Shown here: positions 46,601-56,669 of the stretch, piece by piece | Numbering within the stretch: the first letter of the stretch is position 1 | Layout: each line of letters opens with the position of its first letter | Source of the DNA: Todiramphus chloris collaris | Taxonomy: Eukaryota; Chordata; Aves; Coraciiformes; Alcedinidae | Assembly (NCBI GenBank): GCA_025345505.1 | Contig: JANVCC010000022.1 | Span: 30,391,213-30,455,212 of the forward strand | Direction of reading: 5' to 3' | Length of the DNA stretch: 64,000 nt | Program-made: the position numbers and the translations under genes | Notes under the pieces: generated by a model | Seen by the model: only the letters and a program-made list of their open reading frames with translations | Told to the model about the DNA's origin: nothing | Database searches by the model: none

Positions 46601-48293
46601 CAGGTCTGCTTCCAGGGAATGCAGAAGCCAAACACCAACAGCTTGGGTAGAAACAGAGCAGCATAACTAGGAGATGAGCCACAGGGCTTGGGGCAGGAAA
46701 TCTTTTCCATCTCTAGCCAAGCCAATAGTGGTCTTACACTACGCAGCTGATTTGGTGGAGTTTATCCTACCTATCCTCAGCAATTCCCTCATAGTAACAA
46801 TGCTCAACTCTAGTGACAAATGCTCAGAAGTGCTTGCTGAAGGCTCAAGTTAATCACGCAGCAGCAGCACTATGGAGATGGGCGGTCTACGGGAGGTAGT
46901 GAGGTTCTTTCCTTCAAATGGTGTGCAGACAAGAGCATACGGGTTAAGGAGGAGGCTGGGGTGGGAAAGGATGACATGACAGTATGGTGTCTTGGAAGGC
47001 TCAAGTAGCAAGGAGGATGAAGAAGGCTGACTGGTGGTGGTTTTGTCCCTGAGAGTCACACTGCAGCCCCTTAATGTTCTGATTTACCCTTCACTGGAAG
47101 ATGCATATGGTTTAGTGACTGTTAGCCAAGCATTTCCAAGACTCTTCCAGTTCAGAGACACACAGATACCTCACAGACTTTCACAAACACACCCTCCTGA
47201 CCCTGATCACACCCCATGATGGCTCATCAGAGACCAAGAAGGAGAAGGTGTCATTTCCAAGGCTATTCCTATGATCTGTGTTCAGAATTGTAAGGCCCAG
47301 GGAATCTAAGTGACTAAATCCCATGTTCAGAGCAATGCAGAGAATTAAATCCCAAGACTTCAGTTTGGGCCAGCAGGATGAAGGCTATGTGTCTAGGTCA
47401 TTTTGGAAGTGGAAGGAGACTCCTTATACTGAATGGAAAGACTCCAAATTTCTCTTAAGGATTTAGGCCCCATGGAAACACCAGCAGTCACACAATTCAT
47501 CAGTATCTGCTACAGCTCCATCCACTCCCTCCCTTACCAACCAGTGGCAGAAAGATGAGTGAGTGCCATATGCAAAGGAGAATAAGATTGGGTGGAAGGG
47601 ATAGGATTAGCCTGAGATTCATAAGGGCAACACAGAGCTGGGATGGTGGGGCATCAGTCTCTAATCATAAGCCAGGCAAGAACCAACCAGGTTGAACACC
47701 CAGGAACAGGTCCTGGTAAAGCAAGGCAGAACAACGTAAGTTACAGCCCAAACTGCTCTGCTTGCTTTGTAGTGCAGCTGGGCTCTCCACATGCTGCCAG
47801 CAATTCAGGCAGCATGGCTGCTTTGACCAGGAGTGGAATGAAGAGGCTTGTTACTCCCTGAAGGATAAGGCACCTCAGGCATCTAACCGTGTGAGGCACC
47901 AACAGACATCTTCCATCTGAAGTCTGAGGCAGTGTATTGCCTGGAAGCCAATCTTGGTAACTCACTAGTAGCTTGATTCACCCCTTGCTTAGAGTGGTTC
48001 AAATTAGCATGCTTCCCCTGCATTAATGAAGCTATCTTTAATCTAATCTCAGAGAGGGAAGGCAGAAATGCTCCTGTGGATCACCACTAAATCGAGAACA
48101 TTATTTCCATCATTCATAATGGCTAAAAGTAAAAATTAAAACTAGCTCTCAAAGTGGCTCTTCCCCAAGATGTCACAGGCACTTCTCACCCAGTCTTCTC
48201 ATGATGGGGCTGCAGTTCCCCCTTCTTCGTGGCTTTGGAGGAGCCCACAGGTGACAGCAGAGAAACATGAGGATTAGGACTTTCTGTGATCAT
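33846..48293 (-). CDS. DH-PH Rho guanine-nucleotide exchange factor, 1,230 residues, eight coding exons, orthologue not identified
   Basis: Join (minus): 48293-48190, 46540-46497, 46406-44807, 39304-39130, 38362-38158, 37717-37095, 35611-35466, 34641-33846. All introns are GT-AG and every phase agrees. Residues 846-1036 form a DH (RhoGEF) domain: the first helix contains VLEFVNTEASYGEDL, the second conserved region is FLEFVNMLPAFQTYC, and MAPLQRVTKYPLLLSRIIK is the signature third region. A PH domain follows (about 1065-1205), with conserved tryptophan in HHWFRQIRRY. So it should activate a Rho-family GTPase at membranes. The N-terminal 840 residues look mostly disordered, but carry a Cys/His cluster (Cys270-His308) and a CX2C-X21-CX2C motif just before the DH (Cys811-Cys839). 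I see no SH3, spectrin or RGS domain. It resembles PLEKHG/ARHGEF-type proteins in layout, but I cannot name it. Confidence 0.88.
35466..35611 (-). CDS. Rho exchange factor, exon 7 (DH middle)
   Basis: Encodes GDDDLMTVCIGEVFLEFV to KEKELL and two bases of Arg966. It is the second conserved DH region. Acceptor CATGCTTGCAG, donor CAG|GTGAGA. No open frame over 60 codons marks it. I found it from splice signals and DH continuity. Confidence 0.9.
37095..37717 (-). CDS. Rho exchange factor, exon 6 (CXXC pair and DH start)
   Basis: Encodes residues from Gly710 to 917: the DSG-containing stretch, the CX2C pair and the first DH helices (SVLEFVNTEASYGEDL, then LDLNENFLEILQ-like sequence). Acceptor TGTTCTCAG, donor CAG|GTATGA, phase 0 out. 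Confidence 0.9.
38158..38362 (-). CDS. Rho exchange factor, exon 5 (basic helical segment)
   Basis: Encodes TASPGCRRSSSDIVREST to KRRQERDY. The end, KRKQLELKIAAAARQHAQ, is predicted by eye to be a long basic helix. Acceptor CTCTTTCAG. The donor G|GTACCC is poor after position +2. Confidence 0.8.
39130..39304 (-). CDS. Rho exchange factor, exon 4
   Basis: Encodes CNAETAAKSPSKGQ through EADLPPPED to SDAPPAGN, proline/serine rich and probably disordered. Acceptor TTCTCTTGCAG (completing Ser583 with its first base), donor AAT|GTAAGG. Confidence 0.8.
39305..44806 (-). other. 5.5-kb intron of the exchange factor, no gene recognised
   Basis: Ordinary intronic sequence with short open frames on both strands. 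An AT-rich patch with repeated TTAATT/TAATTA words lies at 42,555-42,665 and could be a regulatory element. No transposon was recognised. Confidence 0.7.
44807..46406 (-). CDS. Rho exchange factor, large N-terminal exon
   Basis: 1,600 nt after acceptor CTCTCCCCCTAG, encoding residues 50-582 and two bases of Ser583. It holds Met62 (possible alternative start), a cysteine-rich block (residues 268-308), a basophilic kinase-like site RRQNSSP (about 328-334) and an acidic run EDDDD. The donor is AAAAG|GTAACA. The opposite-strand frame of 268 codons is a shadow. Confidence 0.92.
46497..46540 (-). CDS. Rho exchange factor, 44-nt microexon
   Basis: Flanked by TTCCATTCACAG and TTAT|GTGAGT, encoding SSAHGDSTHVRTLL. 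It enters in phase 2 and leaves in phase 1, which exactly bridges the flanking exons. The large exon cannot be joined in frame to the first coding exon without it. Confidence 0.7.
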
Positions 48294-48308
48294 AGCTTAT
48301 AACATGAT
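48190..48308 (-). CDS. Rho exchange factor, exon with start codon (coding 48190-48293)
   Basis: The acceptor TTTCTTGACAG at 48,309-48,319 opens the exon. ATG at 48,293-48,291 starts MITESPNPHVSLLSPVGSSK and the exon ends HHEKT at donor GG|GTGAGA. An in-frame TAA lies two codons before the ATG, which fixes this start. The presence of an acceptor means at least one 5' non-coding exon lies further right. The alternative start, Met62 in the large exon, would not need this exon or the microexon. Confidence 0.65.
48297..48305 (-). promoter_or_regulatory. two-codon upstream open frame ATG-TTA-TAA before the exchange factor start
   Basis: In the start-codon exon, ATG TTA TAA is followed by one codon and then the main ATG, all in one frame. 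Translation of so short a frame directly before the start would be expected to lower or condition main-frame initiation. That effect is inference. Confidence 0.6.
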
Positions 48309-49513
48309 CTGTCAAGAAATAGAGAATGAGATGATGTGAGAGTCAGCCACTGAGTAGGGAAGAAAAGACTCCTGATAGTGCCGAAGGGCTCCCGTGAGAA
48401 AGCGCAGTTTAATGAGAGATGCCACGGCCTGTCAGGTTGGTCTGTGATCAGGTCACAGCCACTGGGACTAAAAGCCACTGCGTACCCTCTGCACTCTGCT
48501 TTCAGACAAAGTAAAAAGAGAAAACAACCCTTGCTGTAGTGAGAGCTGAGAATGAAGTGGTCCTTGCCCAAGGCAGGGAGTTACATACAGTAGGGCTTGA
48601 AGAGAAACCAAGGCCCATGTGAGGCAGGTTCCTGGGCTACATGCTTGCTTAGCAAGCTCTGCATGTCTGTATTTGAGAGCAAAGGAACTGAAGAAGAAAG
48701 TGCACAGGCAGGGGGAGAAGCAGTCAGAAGAAGAGCAGGAAAGTAGAGGTACAGAAATGACTGGGTGGGATCTCTCTGTGGCTGCTCCCTCCATCAACAG
48801 ACAGGGCAGCACTGAAAATACAACTGACTTGTGTCCTCATGGTCTGTCTTCAGGTGGAAGTTCACTGCTGGGGCTGACAGCGCTGACCCTTCTTTGGGCT
48901 GCACAACAGCTGCAGTGACACCAGGCATGGGTGGTGGTGGGTGACTGCCCCTGCCTGCAGAGCTGCGTGACACAGCCCACGCAGGGGCACTTGCAGCCCT
49001 CTGTTACCCTGGGGAATACCTCGGACCTGACGGCAGGAGAGGGTACCCCTCTGCACCGCAGCAGAGCAGAGCCTCACTTCCTCAGCAGGTATGGAAGGTG
49101 CCAGTGCCCCTGAGCACTGCCAGGCAGCAGGGACCTGCTGCTGCTTTGCCAGGATGGGATTTTCCACAAGATGTGTGTAGGGCAGCGAAAGCTGGTTTCA
49201 GGGAAGGATCAGGTAGGAGAAACCTCCTGCAGGCAGAGGGGGGCAGGCAGAGAGTGAGGGACAGAGAGGGGAGGCCAGAGGCAGGTTTGCAGAGTGGAGG
49301 ACCCAGAGAAGATAGAGAACAGCCAGAGCTGACTGGGAGAGACAGTGGGAGACAGAGACTTTCCAGGGGAGGATGTGCCGAGGAGGTTACTGACACATAG
49401 GCAGGCACCAAAAATGACTGGTTAAGTGAAGGAAGAGGAGAACCTTTTTTCCAGATAATTTATTTTAAGTTTTGTCACCCATCAGAGATGATTTTCCTTT
49501 CTCTAAAAATAAT

Positions 49514-49547
49514 GATTTTTAAAAATCACTTTTAAAAAGTGATTTTT
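49514..49547. repeat. overlapping AT-rich palindromes
   Basis: GATTTTTAAAAATC (49,514-49,527) is a perfect 14-base palindrome. It overlaps a second inverted repeat with 13-base perfect arms (49,521-49,533 and 49,535-49,547) around a single A. Confidence 0.85.
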
Positions 49548-52500
49548 TGCACTTAGAAAACACTTCAGACACAGGAAGTCCCTTTGATACTTTGAGGAGA
49601 GCTCAGAGCAAAGGGGCACATGGATGTAGCACACAGGTGGTTCAGTGCCCTGGCTGGAGTGCGAGGGATCCTCAGAAACCAGAGAGTTCTGTTTGGCCTC
49701 ACGTCCACACGGCATCCTTGGAGATCTTGTAACAGCCAGCTTGGACACGAGCACCTTTCTTTCCTGTCACTCCATCCGTGAAAGGACCACCTCCCTCCTA
49801 CTGAGCTCTTCTAATTTCACCCATTCCACCCACTGCCCTAAGGGCTGTGCACATCATGTCAGGTAGCTGAACTTCATTTCACTGAGCACCCAAGCCAACT
49901 GCTACCTGAGCCATGACCTGTGAAGGGGACAAGCAAAGGTCTTCTCTAAAACACTAATTCTGACCTGGCCTGTAATCAGGGAACACTGAGCCCTTCTCCC
50001 TCTTTCCCCTGCTCTTGTGCTCCATTCCTCATGGCACATAGCAGCAGCATCACAGTTTCAGCTCAGATGCATTTCTCAGTTCAGTGGCACTGCTAACACA
50101 AAGCACGTGTCTACACACTCTGCTCTAAAGTAACATGACCACAAGCATGTTCTAGGCACTGTGCTGGAGGAGAGCACAAGATGGAGACAGAAAAAAAAAC
50201 CCCATCTGAGTTAATATGCTTATGGTTGATATGTTAAAGATAATCTTTCAGCACATCCTTGCAGGCCTTCTGTACACAAAGAATATTTAGCTGCAGTCTT
50301 ACATGGTCATCATTGAAAAAACACAGGGAACTACAGCAACATGGAAGAGTTTGTCCTCCCACCACCTCAGAGCTATAACTACAGCAGGTGATCCCAGGTA
50401 TGGAACCAGGAAATGCCACAGGAGTATGAGGCAGCAAAGAGAAGTAAATGCTCATCTCTCACATGGTGACCCAACCCTGGGTCCTAATTCAGCCTCCCCT
50501 AAAGGTACACAGCAGCCCTAATGCAACCTGTGTTCTCTTCCAATTAAACCACGCAGTGACTTGCCAGTTCTTTGTTGCTCCCTGGTGTATGTAAGCACTG
50601 TGGGTTGATGCTGCAATCCTTCGTTTATCCACCTCTGTATTTCCAGGCAGCCCTGTCCACACTTCCCAGAGCTAGAGGGCTTGATTCTAGCCCAGCAATC
50701 CTCCAGGCCAATGCTGACTTATTTCAAGCCAAATAGTAAAAAGGAGCTTCGTGTTGGCTGGTATTGTGGGAATGGCACATCACTGCTTGCTCTTCAATCA
50801 TATTGTCAGTACAACACTTGCCTGTTCTCTTGCTCAGGGATTGAAAATCTCCTGGTGTTTATGAGCCTCACGCCTTAAGTGAGCACAAGACTAAAGGCAT
50901 CGTGAGCTCAGCTTATTTTCTACCATGTGATTCTGTTTAATCAACTTCTCCTCGCTACTCTGATAAGTGCATGCTTGGAGACTTGCCATTAACCTTCACT
51001 TTCCTGCAAAATCCCCCCAAAGAACTTACTTCTCAAGGATTAAAGCTTGAAGGATAAATTAGTCCTTTCCATACACGTAAGAACAGTTCTGCCTGGCTGA
51101 CCTTCCCAGCAAAGCACCAGACAAAGTGTCAGGAGGATGAAGCAGGCAGGCACGTGGGAAGTTGTTCAGTGCTGGTGAAAAGCACTGTGAAGAGGACTGG
51201 TCTTGCGCAAGGACTCCAGGGACATCACGACAGGGTACCACAGAGCCTCACAAGGCCTCAGGAAAAGAGAGCACCAAATCTGACAGGGCTGAGCAGGTTT
51301 GTCAGTGCTGCTCCACAGCGTTCACTGCAGCCAGATTTGCTCGACAGACCTGTCAAACAGGGAAGCTTGTTCCACGAGATGGTGGAGAGCACCTTGGACT
51401 CTCTTGCCTTGATCAGAGAGATCAAGCGAGTCTGGTATATTTTCCACTTTCCACATTTACAACATCTCAGTCACAAGCAAATTAACTTCTGAGTCATGGC
51501 CATCAAGGCAAACTCCTGTTTCCAGGGGAGGGGAGTAACCGGAGTCACCTTGCTCCATCTTGAAACAAGAGATTAATTTTCTCTGCACTGGATTTTGTAA
51601 ATTGCACCACTGAACAGAGGCTGGTTTATTCCAGAGTACAGTCTCCCCTGTACTTCAGAGATCTAGCCAGCTAAAGGGAAGCGAAAAGCACCTTTCAAAG
51701 AGCTGTACAAAGGATTCTAGCAAGCTCTGATAGTGCTGTGCATTTTTTGCTATCAGGTACAGCAAGTCTCACGGATGCAGCTTGATGTCTATTGCCATGT
51801 CATGCACTGCACCTCAGCTGCTCTGCAGAACACCACTGCTCTTGAGGGAAACAATGCCAGATCATTTTCTTTTTTTCAAGTTAAAGGTTAACAAGAAAAA
51901 TAAAGGTTCCTTGGCTGTATTTGCTTTCTTAGCTGTTCACTTAGCCAAAGCTGTGCTGCACGAACTAGTTGCAGTAGGATGATCAGGTGAACTGCAGCTG
52001 TATTTCTTGGGGTTTTTTGTCTGTCCTAGCAGCTGAAACAGGAACAGGGCTTATAGAGTGTCTGTTAATCGCAACAGCAGAGGCACCAACGTCACAGTTA
52101 TCTAAACCAGCATAACCTCCTGGGTTTCTTTTCCTTCCTAGGGTGAACAGCTGAGCGTGACTTTCCTTGAGTTTACAGTTTTATCACTGCTTTCTTTGTC
52201 TGCTCCATGGCACGAATCAGGATCACTGTCAAGAGGAACAACTGCGATCTTGGTTTCAAAACTGGGTAACAGAGAGAAAACCACAACCTGCAGTCTGCTC
52301 ACTGTATTTATAGTCCTTGCGTTTTCAGCCTAACCGTAAGCACGGACCGCTTTATCTCACAGACAGCTTGGCACGGGGAACAAAGTCTTTCTTGCATCTC
52401 TGAAGTTCCAGTGCATCCCAGGGCCTAGAGGATTCCTGAGAGCACAGGCAATGGCATTAAATTTCAGCTGTGCAATGAGCTGCTTGGCTTTTGGCATGGT

Positions 52501-54838
52501 ATTGTCTGACCATTTTCCTCCTTTCACATCTCTTCTCCTTGTTATTTTCTTTTTTTGTTTGTTTTCTTTTCTTTGTTTTTTTCCCCGTTTCCCCAACTCT
52601 TCCTCTATCCCACTGTATTCAACACAACTTTACACAGCCCAACTGTGGCTGTTGCTTAACAGGTGCCACTTCTGAAGCACTGCCACCACTACCATTACCT
52701 CCAGAAAAAAACTGGTCTTGGCTATGGTCAGGGCTGGTTGATCAGAGCAACACAAAGGTATACACATGCCAGACAGATCTGCCAGAGAAGAATCTGTCCA
52801 CATTATCTGTTGATCATCATGGAAACACCCTGCTACAGCACACACAGTTCCACCAGGGAGAGTGTAGGAATCACCATAACTTCACACGAATTTCTGTTTT
52901 GGTCAGATTGGTTCCTAAATAGTCTCAAGGCAGTGGAAAAGCTAATCTCAAAATTTTATGGAACCATTTAATGTCTTAAGCCTTCCTGGTTCCCTTCTGT
53001 GTGTTTTTTAAGCTGTTTGGGAACTTTTCCTTATTGACACAGAAGGTTTCACCTGAGAAGCTCTGCTGCTCCAAACATCTGTGCATTTGGCAGCTGTGCC
53101 TTTGATGAATTTTTCTGGCTGCTCTCTTAAGTCTGAGAAGCTTCTCCTTCTTCTGTCACAGCATGGTTTTCTCCTTGGGTTTCTCCTTCAGAAAGGCTGT
53201 GATGACATGATACTTCCAGCCTACCTCTAAAGGCTGATTTCAGGCAGCATACTTTCAAGGTGACCTGTGTTCCTTCTTGATTCCTTGCTTTGGGAAAGAG
53301 TATCCCCTTTTGTTTCACCAATGCACCACTCAATCTCGTGGACAATACTACTCCAACATTCCCGCTGACAATGCAGCAGAAGGAATGGAACTTGAGAATA
53401 TTAGCATTCACCTTGTACCAAAGGAAGTGGGATTATGTTGGTTATCGTGACAGATGCTCCTGGAGATACCAGTGTGACACCCTCACCATGTGTCCCAGCT
53501 GGAGCAGCTTGGCAGCATGGGCTGTGAAGCACCCCGGGAGACAGCATCACCCATCATCTGACAAGCTTTCAGTGAATTAACACCCTGGCTGGCCACAAAG
53601 CTTCCTTGAATAACTCCTTCTCAGGAGGAAGAAAGTCCTATTTGCAATAAAGTCCTCTCCTGGGACAGATCACTCACAGCACCTATGAACCTGCAGGGTG
53701 TATCTGATAGATCCTGCGGCTGTCTGTAACACCCTGAGTCCCTCTCATCCCCTCTTACAGCTGGAGAAAGAGCCCATGGGGGTTTTAACCAAGCAGAGCC
53801 AATGCCTATGTTTGAGTTAGGTGATGTTCAGGACCCAGGTGGTTTCCCCTGTTCTGTATACACACAATGAACCAAGCATTCCCACGCCTTCAGGTCATGC
53901 AGAGCAGATTTTGCCCACCACACACCTTGGTCTTGGCATATACACACAGCAAGCACTATTAGCCTCATGAGGAACAGGCACGAGCTGAGCACAGCCTCCA
54001 ACCCTGCTCCATACCTGGCTCAGACACACGCAGTTCTCAGAGGCAAACCTGAGCCAGGAAAACTTACCCAGCCCCCTGTGAGATCTAGGAAGTACAAAGC
54101 CATATGTGAGCCCTCTTTACAGCCTGGCACCTCCACTCCCCCGTCAAACTCCTACTCTGCATACATGCAACATCAGCACTAACTGTAGAAAATGGTTGCA
54201 ATATGACTGCAAATGAATTTGTTATTCCTTGGGCATGGGAAGGGGATAGAAAAGGTCGAGACTGTGACCTGAAGCTCAGCCCCAGCAAAGGGTCCAGCAT
54301 CAATTATAACTTCCCAGTGCCAGCTCCAGACTGTTCTCCTTTGGCTTCCAGCCAACAAAGATGAACCCCCAGCACAACCCCACCAATGCTCAGTCAACTG
54401 TCTTTGTAAGCCAGCCCAGAGGCCTGTTTCCAGCAGCGATCAGCAGCAGACAGACTTTGAAAGAGCAGACACAGAGCATGTCTGTAGTAGGCAGCTGATG
54501 AGGTAGGGAACTACATGTCAGATCATTTCAAACCATTCTGATCCTCTGCATGTGTTTGATGAAGGCAGAGGGGACAGTGCAAAAAACGCGGGGGCCATGG
54601 CAGGTTAGGTGAGCATGAGGACTGAGAGAGAGAAGTAAATCAAGCCAGTAGCAGGAAAGAGCTGACCACCCATGGGCTGACCACCCTTGCAGCAAGCAAT
54701 GAGGGTCAACAGAGCCTTTATGAAAGCACTCAGATAAATATTTCCTTCCAGCATGGACTGAAGAATGGCTTTTCAACTCACATGTTTCACTCACTCTCTG
54801 ACAAGAAAGAGTTAAGCAAACCAAGTCATGCTAAATGG

Positions 54839-54854
54839 AAAAAAAAAAAAAAAA
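54839..54854. repeat. A16 homopolymer
   Basis: A run of 16 A followed six bases later by T8. Simple repeat in intergenic sequence. Confidence 0.85.
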
Positions 54855-56653
54855 TCAGTCTTTTTTTTAACATTATCATTTAACTCATGATTTAATTTCA
54901 TGATGTTCAGGGCCTGAACCATAAAGCTGGATTTTTTCAAGGTGGAAATACCCCTGGCTGAACTGGCAATACATGACCAACAGGGAACACGGGAACTCAG
55001 CTTTTCCCATGTCATGTCAATTGCTTCCATGCATCCCAGGAAGACAAGAGAAAACCAGTCCTATGCAGTTGGATCCATCAGGGTTGCTGAAGGGATTCTG
55101 AATTTCTTGTTTTAAGATTGCCCCAAGAGTCTTAGCCCAATTCTGAAAATCACAGGGCAGAAGAAAGAAATCAGCCATTAATTCTAAGAATAAGGTGTAC
55201 ATCAAAAGTTTCTGCTCCCTTCCTTGCACCAAGATGACATACTTTGCAGCACAGTCATAAACCCCAAACTTTTGAGTGTGCATTGGTCATTCCATGAACG
55301 TGGTATGAACCCTGACTCTCATCTCACTAGTCGTGAAAAAAAGTCCCACAACTTAACTCTGTTGATCTCAGTTCAGTATCTTGGTACTGGAACCTAGTCC
55401 AGCACCCCCTAAAGCCAACGGAAGGTGGATGAGCACAGTTCTTCCAAGCCAGCAGAGCACACATCATTGGTGAGCTCAGAGAGAGGCCTGGGGGGGAAGG
55501 AGGTGTTCAGGAAGGTGAGGGAGATGCATGATCTCATCCTATACCTTGTTTGGTCACATCCCAAAGCTGTCAGGCACTTTGGCATGTTGCTGGTGGAGGC
55601 AGGTTTGGCATGAAGAAATGTGAATGGCAGTAGTGTCAGCAGTCCTGGCCGGGGCGGGGATGGCCACGGGCAGTCACACTTCCCATTTCTCTGAGTGCAG
55701 AGGAACTTGGCAATGCTTCTACAGAAAACGTGGGAGGACTGTACCCGTCAGCTCTCTCAGGTGGGGAATTTGTCCTCAGAAGGTCCAGCACTGCATGTTG
55801 CCCGCTGTCAGGCAGTGAGGGTCCTTCCTGACAGAGAACTGGTGCCAGTGGCCAGGCTCTGCCTCTGCATCAGCCCTAGGGAACATCACAAGCTTTTCCC
55901 TACCTACCTAGGAGAATTTTATTTTCTTTTTTTTTGCAGATTTTCAACTTCTCAATCCCCAGCTCCTCCCACAGGCCTCTCTAAACAACCCCATCCCTTT
56001 CAGATGCTGGTGCTTTTCATCTGATTAGACTGAAGGCCAGACCATGAGCTGAGTGTAAATCACTATAGCTTGTCAATGCTAATTTACACCCACTGAGAAT
56101 TTCCCTTCCTTCACCATTTAACAGAATTATATGACATGTCTTTTATCTCTCTTCGCAGTTTAGCCTGCCGTTCCCCTTTCCCGGCCCCCAAGCCTCCTGC
56201 TTTGCTCTGAACTCCCTGTAGGTTTGCAGGATAAGTTGCTTATTTGCAATGTAAAGTGTCTCTCAGTGCCACAGCCCCGCACAAACAAACCCAAGAGAGG
56301 CACATTTATCCTTACTTGTGCAGCAAATCCAGACCCATCTTTTCCTGGCAGCAGTTCCCTACAACACACACTGCACATGACTTGCTGAGGGAAGAAATAT
56401 GTCCCTTCCTGCCACTATGCAACACAAGACTTCTCTGAGGAGGTGTAAGGAAGGAAGAGCGAGGAGTGATCCCACAGCAACCCTGAGCTCTTGCCTCTCT
56501 CCTTGAAGCTGATGGTGATAGCTCGCCACGCAGCTCAGCACTGTGTTGACTCTGACTGTCAATAGGCAGGATACCATTAATGACTTCTCGTTGCTATGGT
56601 GATATTGATGGATAGTCCCCGGGGTTGGTGGGAATTCAGGGCAAGCTACTAGG

Positions 56654-56669
56654 AAAAAAAAAAAAAAAA
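56654..56669. repeat. A16 homopolymer
   Basis: A run of 16 A in intergenic sequence. No retroposon body was recognised beside it. Confidence 0.85.

Noticed and set aside
49098..49411. frames of 100 and 109 codons on opposite strands
   Set aside because: Purine-rich low-complexity DNA gives long frames on both strands. No domain.
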